9,161 nucleotides of DNA from positions 1-9,161 of the forward strand of contig JAEZJQ010000103.1 in assembly GCA_023436305.1 (NCBI GenBank), read 5' to 3'. The position numbers and the translations under genes were made by a program. The stretch comes from Bacillota bacterium. GTDB lineage: Bacteria > Bacillota > UBA4882 > UBA8346. A model generated the notes under the pieces. That model had not been told where the DNA came from. It ran no database searches and saw only the letters and a program-made list of their open reading frames with translations. Of this stretch, positions 1 to 6,895 are shown piece by piece; within the stretch, counting starts at the first letter, position 1, and every line of letters starts with the position of its first letter.

Positions 1-42
1 ATTTTAATCCGAAAATGAAACTAGGCAATGGAAAGACAAAAA

Positions 43-51
43 TGTTATAAT
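43..51 (+). promoter_or_regulatory. Extended -10 promoter of the iron-sulfur protein gene
   Basis: A TG at 43-44, one spacer base and a perfect TATAAT at 46-51 form a consensus extended -10 element. The -35 position (about 23-28, AGGCAA) is poor, which extended -10 promoters tolerate. The predicted transcription start is near 58, almost touching the ATG at 60. Confidence 0.55.
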
Positions 52-59
52 AAATAAAA

Positions 60-857
60 ATGAGGTTTTATAAGTCATCAATGAAAGAAATGATAGAAAA
101 CAAAAAAATAATCGAAAAAATTACTGCTGAAACAATCCATTCCAGCGGTCTGGATTATTACCGGGAACCTCTTTTCGGATACGCGAACGCGCAGGATCCC
201 ATCTTTTTGAAATTTAAAACCGCCGTGGGACCGGATCATCTGTTGCCCACGGATTTATTACCTGCGGCCAAAACCGTTTTCGCCTTTTTTCTCCCGTTTA
301 AAAAAAGTATTTTGGAACATAACCGGCCCGGGGGATTTGCTTCCCGGGAATGGGCTCAAGTATATATTGAAACCAATCAATTAATCTCCCGAATTTCGGT
401 GGAGATTAAAAAACATTGTGCTACCCGGAGCATGGGCTATGAATCACAGCCACCCACCTATGTTTTTGACCGCCAATTGCTCATCGCCACTTGGTCCCAC
501 CGCCATGTGGCTTATGCTTGCGGGCTGGGCACATTCGGTCGCAACAATCTCCTGATTACCCGGAAAGGATGTGGCGGCCGGTTTGGATCGGGAGTTCTTG
601 ATATCCCGCTGGAGGCATCTCCCCGGCCGGAGGTTATCCATAGTTGCTTTCATCAATCCCGAAATTGCAGCTATTGTAGCAAAATATGTCCGGTTACGGC
701 GTTAGGAGATTCAGACTTCCGGCGGAAATTGTGTTACGGCCGGTGTTTAGCGAATGATGAACATTACGATGATCTGGATACTTGCGATGTTTGTGGCAAA
801 TGTGTTACCGGTCCTTGTGGTTATCTTGAAGACACTCCCATGAATGTCCAACGATAA
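60..857 (+). CDS. QueG-like (COG1600-type) 4Fe-4S protein, short form
   Basis: This 265-residue protein resembles the epoxyqueuosine reductase family. The GLGTFGRNNLLIT stretch at residues 155-167 corresponds to the GLGW(I/F)GKNTLLI region of QueG. The C-terminal third carries a double [4Fe-4S] ferredoxin-like module: C203-x2-C206-x3-C210-P, then C242-x2-C245-x2-C248-x4-C253, with C196, C225 and C229 as further candidate ligands. QueG, which makes the last step of queuosine in tRNA, is usually about 350-380 residues; this protein lacks the C-terminal extension. It may therefore be a QueG-like paralogue of unknown substrate, and it is a poor candidate for sole QueG. The start is uncertain: ATG 60 has no ribosome site and would be nearly leaderless given the promoter at 43-51, while in-frame ATGs at 81 and 90 are alternatives, with GAGG at 62-65 upstream but far away. 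No clear terminator follows. It is cytoplasmic and probably transcribed separately from the liv operon. Confidence 0.85.
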   Translation: MRFYKSSMKEMIENKKIIEKITAETIHSSGLDYYREPLFGYANAQDPIFLKFKTAVGPDHLLPTDLLPAAKTVFAFFLPFKKSILEHNRPGGFASREWAQVYIETNQLISRISVEIKKHCATRSMGYESQPPTYVFDRQLLIATWSHRHVAYACGLGTFGRNNLLITRKGCGGRFGSGVLDIPLEASPRPEVIHSCFHQSRNCSYCSKICPVTALGDSDFRRKLCYGRCLANDEHYDDLDTCDVCGKCVTGPCGYLEDTPMNVQR

Positions 858-974
858 ACAGATATATATTAATTTTTGGGGGATTCCAAGATTTGTATAT
901 CCATGGACAAGAGTTAAGAAGGTTATTGGTAGTTTTTGTAGAAATAAAAAATGATTTTTCAGTAAAAAAAGCAT

Positions 975-981
975 AAGGAGG
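975..981 (+). promoter_or_regulatory. Ribosome binding site selecting a TTG start
   Basis: AAGGAGG lies 7 bases before the TTG at 989, an ideal spacing. No competing in-frame ATG gives a sensible signal peptide, so this site decides the start of the binding protein. I found no convincing -35/-10 pair in the AT-rich 858-974 stretch, so the operon promoter is not located. Confidence 0.85.
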
Positions 982-988
982 AATAATT

Positions 989-2140
989 TTGAAAAAACTT
1001 GCCGCCATATTGTTATGCTTGGGATTGATTGGGGCCGTATGGGCCGGTTATGGGCTATGTAAAGAAAATGAAACGGTTAAAATCGGCTTTTTGGGCGCCC
1101 TTACCGGTGATGTGGCCATGTACGGCCATCCAACACTGGCTGGAATGAAAATGGCCGCCGATGAGATCAACCAAGCCGGGGGTATCCTTGGGAAAAAGAT
1201 CGAGATCGTCGAAGCCGACAACCGGGGCGACAAACAGGAAGCCGCCACCATTGTGCAACGGTTTATCAGCCGGGAAAAAGTGATTGCCATTGTGGGGGAC
1301 CCCACTACGGGGATTACCAAGGTCGCGGCGCCGATTTGTGAAAGAAGCAAGGTAATTCTGCTCTCGGCCGGCGCAACCGGTACCGGAGTGGTTGAATTAG
1401 GGAAATATATCTTCCGCGATACCCTGCTGGACACGGTGGCCATTCCGGCGCTCATCGATTATTTTGTAAATAATGCCGGTTTCAAAAAAGTGGCGGTAAT
1501 TACCTCCGATAATAATGATTACAGTGTGGGCTTGACTCAGGTTTTCAGAGGAGCCATCAAAGGCAAGAATTTTACGATTGTCGCCGATGAAAAGGTCAAG
1601 GATGGCGATAAAGATTTCAGCGCGCAGATCACCAATATCAAAGCCAAGAATCCCGATGTCATCTTTTTCTCCGGTTATTACACCGAAGGTTCTTTAATTA
1701 TGAAAGAGGCCCGGAAGCAAGGGCTGAAAATCAACATGTTCGGCGGTGACGGCCTTTATTCTCCAACCCTGATCACTCTTGGCGGACAAGCCATCGAAGG
1801 TTCCATGGTGTACGTCGGTTTCTCTCCCGAACAACCCACCCCGGCCACCGCGAAATTTATCGAGAAGTTTAAAGCCGCCAAAAAAGGAACCATACCAGGC
1901 CTCTTCGAAACCCAAGGATATGACGCGGTGGTAATCCTGGCCGAAGCATTGAAACGGGCCCAAAGTACCGAACCCGCCAAGTTCCGGGATGAAGTTGCCA
2001 AAACCAGGAATTATAACGGCGTTTCAGGGACCATTACCTTCCGGGCCAATCAGGAACCGCTTAAAAGTCCGGTCTATTTATTGGAAATCAAAAATGGTAA
2101 ATTTTCTTTAAAAGCCAAAGTTCCGGTGAAAGTTCAATAA
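989..2140 (+). CDS. livJ: LivJ/LivK-type ABC transporter substrate-binding protein
   Basis: This 383-residue protein is a type I periplasmic binding protein of the branched-chain amino acid (HAAT) family. It captures the ligand outside the membrane and delivers it to LivHM. Translation starts at TTG. A signal peptide is clear: KK at residues 2-3, a hydrophobic core at 4-17 and an AVWA-G signal peptidase I site near residue 19. The mature protein opens with the family hallmark VKIGFLGALTGDVAMYG, followed by GMKMAADEINQAGGILG. The SAGATGTG segment around residues 131-138 corresponds to the family's ligand-contacting SxAT region. The length matches family norms. The substrate cannot be read from sequence: the family includes binders of leucine/isoleucine/valine, aromatic amino acids, amides and urea. 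The Cys at residue 24 sits in YGLC, a poor lipobox, so lipid anchoring is doubtful. It is the first gene of a five-gene operon and is followed by a strong hairpin before livH. Confidence 0.93.
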   Translation: MKKLAAILLCLGLIGAVWAGYGLCKENETVKIGFLGALTGDVAMYGHPTLAGMKMAADEINQAGGILGKKIEIVEADNRGDKQEAATIVQRFISREKVIAIVGDPTTGITKVAAPICERSKVILLSAGATGTGVVELGKYIFRDTLLDTVAIPALIDYFVNNAGFKKVAVITSDNNDYSVGLTQVFRGAIKGKNFTIVADEKVKDGDKDFSAQITNIKAKNPDVIFFSGYYTEGSLIMKEARKQGLKINMFGGDGLYSPTLITLGGQAIEGSMVYVGFSPEQPTPATAKFIEKFKAAKKGTIPGLFETQGYDAVVILAEALKRAQSTEPAKFRDEVAKTRNYNGVSGTITFRANQEPLKSPVYLLEIKNGKFSLKAKVPVKVQ

Positions 2141-2159
2141 GAAAATCTCAATCAGTGGC

Positions 2160-2187
2160 GAGACCGCCGGTTCCGGCCGGCGGCCTC
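2160..2187 (+). promoter_or_regulatory. Strong intergenic hairpin between livJ and livH
   Basis: A perfect 7-bp GC stem (CCGCCGG at 2164-2170 with CCGGCGG at 2177-2183) closes a 6-base loop. It extends past one A/C mismatch by three further pairs (GAG 2160-2162 with CTC 2185-2187). No T-run follows, so it is not a canonical terminator. By analogy with other binding-protein operons it may protect the livJ message from 3' decay, or partly stop transcription, so that livJ product exceeds permease. This role is inferred. Confidence 0.6.
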
Positions 2188-2230
2188 CCAATTTCTAGGA
2201 TTCCCCGGTTATATCGATGAGGAGGCCTTT

Positions 2231-3106
2231 ATGCTCTGGCAACAACTTATCAATGGATTGGCCCTCGGCAGCACCTATGCTTTGATCGCTTTAGGATACA
2301 CCATGGTATATGGAATCATCCAGTTAATTAATTTTGCCCATGGCGAAATCTTCATGGCCGGAGCTTTTTTTGCCTTTTTAATGGTCATGGTTTTGAAGGT
2401 TAATATTTTTGTGGCTTTAATCCTGGCCATGATCTTCTGCATGCTCCTGGGAATGTTGATCGAATTCGTGGCCTATCGCCGGCTGCGAAATTCCTCCCGT
2501 CTATCGGCGCTGATTTCAGCCATTGGGGTCTCCATTTTTCTTTCTACCCTGGCTTTATTGGTCTTCGGTGCTGATGCCAAGGGGTTCCCGGATGGAATTT
2601 TTCCCAACGGACAAATACAAATCGGTCCGGTTTCCATTTCCTTTTTGCAGATCCTGATTTTTGCCGTTTCCGGTTTTTTAATGTTGGCGCTGCAATTAAT
2701 CGTTCATCACACCAAAATCGGCAAGGCAATGCGGGCTACTTCCCAGGATTATAATACCGCCGCTTTGATGGGAATCAATGTAAACCTGGTGATCTCGTTT
2801 ACTTTTGCCTTGGGTTCAACCTTGGCCGCCGCCGGAGGAGTTTTGGTCGGAATTTATTTTAACGCCGTATCGTTTAATATGGGATTGCTGGTGGGGTTGA
2901 AAGCATTTGCCGCCGCGGTCCTCGGGGGGATTGGGTCAATTCCCGGGGCCATGCTGGGTGGGCTCTTATTGGGGGTTACCGAGGTCTTTACGGTAGCTGT
3001 GGGATTTTCCTCATACCGGGATGCGATTGCCTTCGCCGTTTTAGTTTTAGTCCTGCTGTTCCGGCCCACCGGGCTGCTGGGCAAGAAGATTCAAAAGAAA
3101 GTGTAG
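2231..3106 (+). CDS. livH: Branched-chain amino acid ABC permease LivH
   Basis: This 291-residue integral membrane protein is one half of the heterodimeric channel of a HAAT importer. It begins QQLINGLALGSTYALIALGYTMVYG and carries NFAHGE at residues 34-39, both LivH signatures. The cytoplasmic coupling loop that docks on the ATPases is visible around residues 173-192 (GKAMRATSQDYNTAALMGI). The late AVLGGIGSIPGAMLGG segment and the C-terminal FRPTGLLG are also typical. Hydrophobic stretches cover most of the length, consistent with about 8 membrane spans. The start is set by GAGGAGG at 2219-2225, 5 bases before the ATG. The gap after livJ is 90 bases and holds the hairpin at 2160-2187; livM follows after 7 bases, so the two permeases are probably translated in a coupled way. 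Confidence 0.95.
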   Translation: MLWQQLINGLALGSTYALIALGYTMVYGIIQLINFAHGEIFMAGAFFAFLMVMVLKVNIFVALILAMIFCMLLGMLIEFVAYRRLRNSSRLSALISAIGVSIFLSTLALLVFGADAKGFPDGIFPNGQIQIGPVSISFLQILIFAVSGFLMLALQLIVHHTKIGKAMRATSQDYNTAALMGINVNLVISFTFALGSTLAAAGGVLVGIYFNAVSFNMGLLVGLKAFAAAVLGGIGSIPGAMLGGLLLGVTEVFTVAVGFSSYRDAIAFAVLVLVLLFRPTGLLGKKIQKKV

Positions 3107-3113
3107 GATATGG

Positions 3114-4013
3114 ATGGGAAATTTTCTACAGAATATCGTTAACCCGATTGATCCTTATTTATTGCAAATACTCGTTAATATTGGTATTGGGATTATCCTG
3201 GCATTGGGTTTGAATATCATTACCGGTTATACGGGGCAGTTATCCCTGGGCCATGCGGCTTTCATGAGCATTGGCGCCTTTGCCGGGGCTATTTTTACAA
3301 TTAAACTGGGGATGCCTTTTGGGATTAATTTAGTGTGCTCCGGTCTTATCGCCGCCGTATGCAGTTTATTCATCGGATTTCCGACCCTGCGGCTCTCCGG
3401 GGACTACTTGGCCATCGCCACCTTGGGTTTCGCTGAAATATTAAAGGTGGTTTTTCTTAATTTGGATATCACCAACCGGGCGTTGGGTCTCTCCGTGCCC
3501 CCCCCTTATACCACGATTCCTTTAGCGATTTATGTATTAGTAATTGCCATATTGGCCGTCATTGCCGTGGCGTTTATTCAGGAATCCCGTTTTGGACGGG
3601 CTTTAAAAGCCATCCGGGAAGATGAGATAGCTGCCGAGGCCATGGGGGTTAATACCATCCGTTATAAAATTCAAGCTTTTGCAATTGGTTCTTTTTATGC
3701 CGGGGTGGGGGGCTGTTTATACGCCCATTTTATTGCCTATATCAACCCATCCGATTTCGGTTTCTCGAAATCCATCGATATCTTAAATATGATCGTTCTG
3801 GGGGGGCTGGGGAGCATTCCGGGTACCATCCTGGGTGCGTCGCTCCTTACCACCGCCCCCGAATTTCTGGGGTTCATGAAACAATACCGGATGTTGGTTT
3901 ACGGACTTATTTTAATTGTATTGATGATCTTCCGCCCTAATGGACTTTTGGGCGGAGTTAATTTTAAAGAAATGGTCCTGAAAATCTTTCGTAAGAAAGG
4001 TTTAAACGCGTGA
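3114..4013 (+). CDS. livM: Branched-chain amino acid ABC permease LivM
   Basis: This 299-residue polytopic membrane protein is the second half of the importer channel. Family landmarks are LGLNIITGYTGQLSLGHAAF (residues 31-50), FPTLRLSGDYLAIATLGFAEI (89-109), the coupling loop GRALKAIREDEIAAEAMGVN (161-180), VLGGLGSIPGTILGA and FRPNGLLGG near the end. The usual TGG(S/P)xG segment is altered here to TNRALGL (residues 120-126), a small divergence of unknown effect. There is no strong ribosome site of its own, only AGGA near 3105-3108, so translation is likely coupled to livH, whose stop lies 7 bases upstream. A 67-base gap to livG contains an 8-base TTCGCGAA palindrome (4041-4048) but no convincing promoter. 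Confidence 0.95.
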   Translation: MGNFLQNIVNPIDPYLLQILVNIGIGIILALGLNIITGYTGQLSLGHAAFMSIGAFAGAIFTIKLGMPFGINLVCSGLIAAVCSLFIGFPTLRLSGDYLAIATLGFAEILKVVFLNLDITNRALGLSVPPPYTTIPLAIYVLVIAILAVIAVAFIQESRFGRALKAIREDEIAAEAMGVNTIRYKIQAFAIGSFYAGVGGCLYAHFIAYINPSDFGFSKSIDILNMIVLGGLGSIPGTILGASLLTTAPEFLGFMKQYRMLVYGLILIVLMIFRPNGLLGGVNFKEMVLKIFRKKGLNA

Positions 4014-4080
4014 AACTTATCGTAAACAGGGAATTTATATTTCGCGAACCTATAAAAATAAGATTTTGTTGGAGGAGTTC

Positions 4081-4851
4081 ATGCCGGTTCTGGAGTTAGA
4101 TAATGTTAGTATCCGTTTTGGAGGTTTGGTTGCGGTTAACCGGGTAACTTTCGCCGTCCAAAAGGGGGAGATTCGGGCGTTGATTGGCCCCAACGGCGCT
4201 GGAAAAACCACGATTTTTAATCTGATTATGGGCCTGTATAAACCGACGGAAGGCAAGATCCTGTTTAACAATATCAATATCAGCAACCGGAAATCCTACC
4301 AAATCGCGACCCTTGGTATCGGGCGTACTTTCCAGAACATTCGCCTGTTCAATGAATTGACGGTTTTTGATAATGTGCTTATTGGAGCCCATACGCGCGG
4401 GAAGCGGAATATGACCGGCGCTTTGCTGAAATGGCTTCCCGGAATCAAAAACGAGGAAAAGGAATTGCAGGACTGGGCGTTCCATTGTCTGCAAATGGTC
4501 GGTTTGGATAAAAAACGGCGGGAATTGGCCAAAAACCTGCCCTACGGGGAACAACGCCGTTTGGAGATTGCCAGGGCCATGGCTTTGAAGCCATCCCTGT
4601 TATTGCTGGATGAGCCGGCGGCGGGAATGAATCCCCAGGAAACCAAGGAATTGATGGAACTGATTCAAATGATTCGTAACTCCGGAATTACCATCTTACT
4701 GGTGGAACATGATATGAAATTTGTGATGAAAATTTCCGATCAAATTGTAGTCCTTGATTATGGAGCCAAAATTGCCGGGGGTATCCCAGAGGAGATCCGC
4801 AATAATCCCTTAGTTATCCAAGCATACCTTGGAAAGGGGGCGGTCCGCTGA
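4081..4851 (+). CDS. livG: Branched-chain amino acid ABC ATPase LivG
   Basis: This 256-residue nucleotide-binding subunit hydrolyses ATP at the inner membrane face to drive uptake. Residues below are counted from ATG 4081. Walker A is GPNGAGKT at 36-43, the Q-loop glutamine is Q85 (GRTFQNIRLF), Walker B is LLLLDEPA at 173-180 and the switch histidine is H210 (LLVEHDM). The signature motif is YGEQ (155-158) in place of LSGGQ, which is normal for LivG. The C-terminal PLVIQAYLG tail is also family-typical. I chose ATG 4081 because GGAGGAG at 4071-4077 is correctly spaced for it; in-frame TTG codons at 4066 and 4069 lie before or within that ribosome site and are unlikely starts. The stop at 4849-4851 is one base before livF begins. 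Confidence 0.95.
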   Translation: MPVLELDNVSIRFGGLVAVNRVTFAVQKGEIRALIGPNGAGKTTIFNLIMGLYKPTEGKILFNNINISNRKSYQIATLGIGRTFQNIRLFNELTVFDNVLIGAHTRGKRNMTGALLKWLPGIKNEEKELQDWAFHCLQMVGLDKKRRELAKNLPYGEQRRLEIARAMALKPSLLLLDEPAAGMNPQETKELMELIQMIRNSGITILLVEHDMKFVMKISDQIVVLDYGAKIAGGIPEEIRNNPLVIQAYLGKGAVR

Positions 4852-4852
4852 A

Positions 4853-5557
4853 ATGCTATCCATCCGCAATTTGTTTGTAAATTACGGAACGATCCGGGCT
4901 TTGACCGACGTTTCACTCCAGGTAAAAAAAGGGGAGATCATTGCCTTGATCGGCGCCAATGGCGCCGGAAAAACAACCGTTCTCAATACGATTTCCGGGA
5001 TAGTTCCGGCGGCGGGGGGCTCTATTTCCTTTAATGATCTGAATATTGTCCGGATCCCTCCCTATAAAATCACGAAAGCCGGAATCGCCCATGTGCCGGA
5101 AGGCCGGAAAGTCTTTCCGCTGATGACCGTCATCGAAAACTTGGAGATGGGAGCTTATGTCCGTAAGGATCGGGAGGAAATTAAAGCCGGCATTCAAGAA
5201 GTGTTTCATCGTTTTCCCCGGCTCGCCGAACGGAAAAACCAGCCGGCGGCAACTTTAAGCGGTGGTGAACAGCAAATGCTGGCCATCGGGCGGGCATTAA
5301 TGGCCAGACCGCAATTGGTTTTAATGGATGAACCATCAATGGGCTTAGCCCCTTTGCTGGTGGAGACCATCTTCGAGATCATTCGGGAAATCAATCAATC
5401 CGGAACAACCATTCTACTGGTGGAGCAAAACGCCCATATGGCCTTATCCATCGCCCACCGGGCTTATGTTCTGGAAACCGGGCGGATTGTTCTCGAAGGA
5501 AGCGCCCGCGAGCTGGTGGATAATCCGGAAGTCCGCAAAGCTTATTTGGGAGAGTGA
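4853..5557 (+). CDS. livF: Branched-chain amino acid ABC ATPase LivF
   Basis: This 234-residue protein is the second nucleotide-binding subunit, pairing with LivG under the LivHM channel. Walker A is G34-ANGAGKTT, the signature is LSGGEQ at 135-140, and Walker B is LVLMDEP with D159/E160. The switch position reads LLVEQN, with Gln in place of His; this substitution is characteristic of LivF proteins and so is not a defect. HVPEGRKVFPLMTVIENLEMGA is another LivF hallmark. ATG 4853 is preferred because it gives the standard N-terminus MLSIRNLFVNYG and the usual 233-237 residue length; an upstream in-frame TTG at 4829 lies inside livG. GGGGG at 4836-4840 is the only purine run upstream, at a long spacing of 12, so translation is probably coupled to livG termination. 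It is the last gene of the liv operon. Confidence 0.95.
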   Translation: MLSIRNLFVNYGTIRALTDVSLQVKKGEIIALIGANGAGKTTVLNTISGIVPAAGGSISFNDLNIVRIPPYKITKAGIAHVPEGRKVFPLMTVIENLEMGAYVRKDREEIKAGIQEVFHRFPRLAERKNQPAATLSGGEQQMLAIGRALMARPQLVLMDEPSMGLAPLLVETIFEIIREINQSGTTILLVEQNAHMALSIAHRAYVLETGRIVLEGSARELVDNPEVRKAYLGE

Positions 5558-5580
5558 GTGAAGGCTAATTTACTCTTTTT
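5556..5580 (+). terminator. Weak intrinsic terminator of the liv operon
   Basis: A 7-bp stem with one G-T wobble (GAGTGAA 5556-5562 with TTTACTC 5569-5575) closes a 6-base loop and is followed by five T at 5576-5580. It overlaps the livF stop codon. The stem is AT-rich, so termination may be leaky, and read-through would run antisense into the convergent transporter gene. Confidence 0.4.
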
Positions 5581-5610
5581 CATCAGAGGTTTCAATCGCG
5601 GGTTTGAATG

Positions 5611-6486
5611 CTATTTGTTAAAATTTTTCAGATCCCGGTTCATCATTTGTTCCCGGGTAATCGATAATACGGACCGGAAGGTTACCGAAACCAGAACGAT
5701 TGCCCCACCGGCCACGGCCCATTTCCCCGGAGTTTCCCCCAGTAATAGCAATACCCAGATGGGGTTTAGAATCGGTTCGATAATTGGTATCAAAATGGCT
5801 TCCAAAGCGGTGACATGTTTGATTGCCCGGGCATAGAGAATATACGAGAACCCCAGTTGAAATACTCCCAACAAAAACAGACCAAGCCATCCCATGGCCC
5901 CCGGAGTTGAACCGAACATGAACGGCAACCCGATCAAGGCGGTTAGAACATTCCCCAAGAATAATGATTCCAATGGAGAGCCATCTTTTTGTTTCCTGAG
6001 GAAAAGCGCCAGACCCGCAAAAGCGACCCCGCTCAAGATGGCGACCATATTTCCCCACCAGCCGCCTGCCGACAAATCATCCAGGAAGAATAACAAAATC
6101 CCGCCAAGAGCTGTGACAATGGTAAGCCAATCCCATTTGGTGGTCTTTTCACCCAAAAACCAGCCGGCGAATAGGGCTACATAGATGGGAGCCGTGTATT
6201 GAAGGAGAATGGCATTGGCGGCAGTGGTCATTTTATTGGCGGATACAAATAAAATGACAGTGGCCGCATAAAAAAAAGCACCTCCAATCTGGGTCCGGGA
6301 CCAGGTAAAGTTCATTTTTCGCTTGAACAACCCCATTAAAACCGCGGCGATGGCACTCCGCATTCCGGCAATTGCCATGGGGTTCCAGGGAATCCATTTA
6401 ATCAACAACCCGCCCAGACTCCATAACAAAGCGGTTATAATTAAAAATACTATGGCCTGGTATCGTTCCTTGCTGTGAGTAATCAT
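5611..6486 (-). CDS. EamA/DMT-family transporter (drug/metabolite exporter-like)
   Basis: This 291-residue membrane protein has about ten predicted spans arranged as two tandem EamA units, roughly residues 10-135 and 148-281. Typical landmarks are FLIITALLWSLGGLLIKW near the start, ANAILLQYTAPIYVALFAGWFLGEK at the end of the first half and ALEAILIPIIEPILNPIWVLLLLGE at the end of the second. Characterised relatives export amino acids or other small metabolites with proton exchange; the substrate here is unknown. ATG 6486 is chosen because AAGGCGG (plus-strand 6494-6500) sits 7 bases upstream and the protein then begins just before the first span. An in-frame ATG at 6579 would add 31 residues but has no ribosome site. 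The gene converges with the liv operon, 53 bases apart. Its own promoter lies at 6620-6648, giving an unusually long structured leader. No good terminator is visible beyond the stop. Confidence 0.9.
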   Translation of the reverse strand: MITHSKERYQAIVFLIITALLWSLGGLLIKWIPWNPMAIAGMRSAIAAVLMGLFKRKMNFTWSRTQIGGAFFYAATVILFVSANKMTTAANAILLQYTAPIYVALFAGWFLGEKTTKWDWLTIVTALGGILLFFLDDLSAGGWWGNMVAILSGVAFAGLALFLRKQKDGSPLESLFLGNVLTALIGLPFMFGSTPGAMGWLGLFLLGVFQLGFSYILYARAIKHVTALEAILIPIIEPILNPIWVLLLLGETPGKWAVAGGAIVLVSVTFRSVLSITREQMMNRDLKNFNK

Positions 6487-6521
6487 GGTAAGGCCGCCTT
6501 TATCAATTGAAAGAATTTGTA

Positions 6522-6609
6522 CGAACACGACATGATTGATATCACAACCACCCATGAATCGGCTTTGGAAAAGCCGCATGAACCGATTCTCGTGTTAAAC
6601 ATTTGTTCG
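6522..6609 (-). promoter_or_regulatory. Structured 5' leader of the EamA transporter
   Basis: Between the predicted transcription start (about 6613) and ATG 6486 lie several perfect complementary pairs, given in plus-strand positions. They are 6524-6530 with 6590-6596 (7 bp), 6556-6562 with 6583-6589 (7 bp), 6560-6566 with 6570-6576 (7 bp, 3-base loop) and 6522-6527 with 6604-6609 (6 bp). Some share bases and so exclude each other. Segment 6531-6537 could also pair with the start-codon region 6481-6487. I do not recognise a known riboswitch class; the regulatory role is inferred. Confidence 0.35.
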
Positions 6610-6619
6610 AATACGCTCT

Positions 6620-6648
6620 ATTATAAAATATATATCTAATTTATTCAA
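6620..6648 (-). promoter_or_regulatory. Sigma-A-type promoter of the EamA transporter
   Basis: On the minus strand, TTGAAT (plus-strand 6643-6648) and a perfect TATAAT (plus-strand 6620-6625) are separated by exactly 17 bases of AT-rich DNA. This is the best promoter in the window. Transcription should begin near 6613, leaving a leader of about 127 bases before ATG 6486. Confidence 0.75.
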
Positions 6649-6649
6649 G

Positions 6650-6895
6650 AGGTTTCTAACGTCGATGGATAGCCATTATACCACTGGTGGCCGGCGGATT
6701 TATTCATTCATCGACAAAGTTTAAGCCGGTAAGCTTCCATGGTTGATGGTCGGGCTAGGCGAATGAGAGAACACCAGGATAATGTTTACTACTGGAGGAT
6801 ATGGGCGTTCTTTTTACGATGCCTGGGGAGGAGGATTATTCCAGGTATCGGAGAAATTTACCATGGGGAGATATCATTAAAGGGTGAGTGATGGA
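6650..6895. other. Gene-poor spacer between the divergent transporter and peptidase genes
   Basis: This spacer holds no confidently coding gene. It contains a 10-bp stem with one G-T wobble (6661-6670 with 6706-6715) enclosing most of a 19-codon ORF (6665-6724). It also contains a 50-codon ORF (6739-6891) running over the peptidase start, and two purine runs resembling ribosome sites (GGAGG at 6794-6798 and GGGGAGGAGG at 6825-6834) with no obvious gene behind them. GATAAT at 6778-6783 is a possible -10 for the peptidase but has no good -35. The mixture of orphan ribosome sites and short frames suggests decayed coding sequence, which is an inference. Confidence 0.4.

Noticed and set aside
858..974. 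Promoter for the liv operon
   Set aside because: TTGGTA at 926-931 and TATATC at 896-901 were considered, but neither has a partner box at proper spacing.
4014..4080. Internal promoter before livG
   Set aside because: TATAAA at 4051-4056 lacks any reasonable -35 box, and the operon context makes a separate promoter unnecessary.
4829..4852. Upstream TTG start for livF
   Set aside because: It would overlap livG and add eight residues not typical of LivF; ATG 4853 gives the standard N-terminus.
5558..5836. 92-codon plus-strand ORF directly after livF
   Set aside because: It is antisense to the C-terminal half of the EamA gene, has no ribosome site, and its translation has no recognisable features.
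6487..6579. 31-residue N-terminal extension of the EamA transporter from ATG 6579
   Set aside because: It has no ribosome site and overlaps the structured leader, whereas ATG 6486 has AAGGCGG at 7 bases and gives a standard EamA N-terminus.
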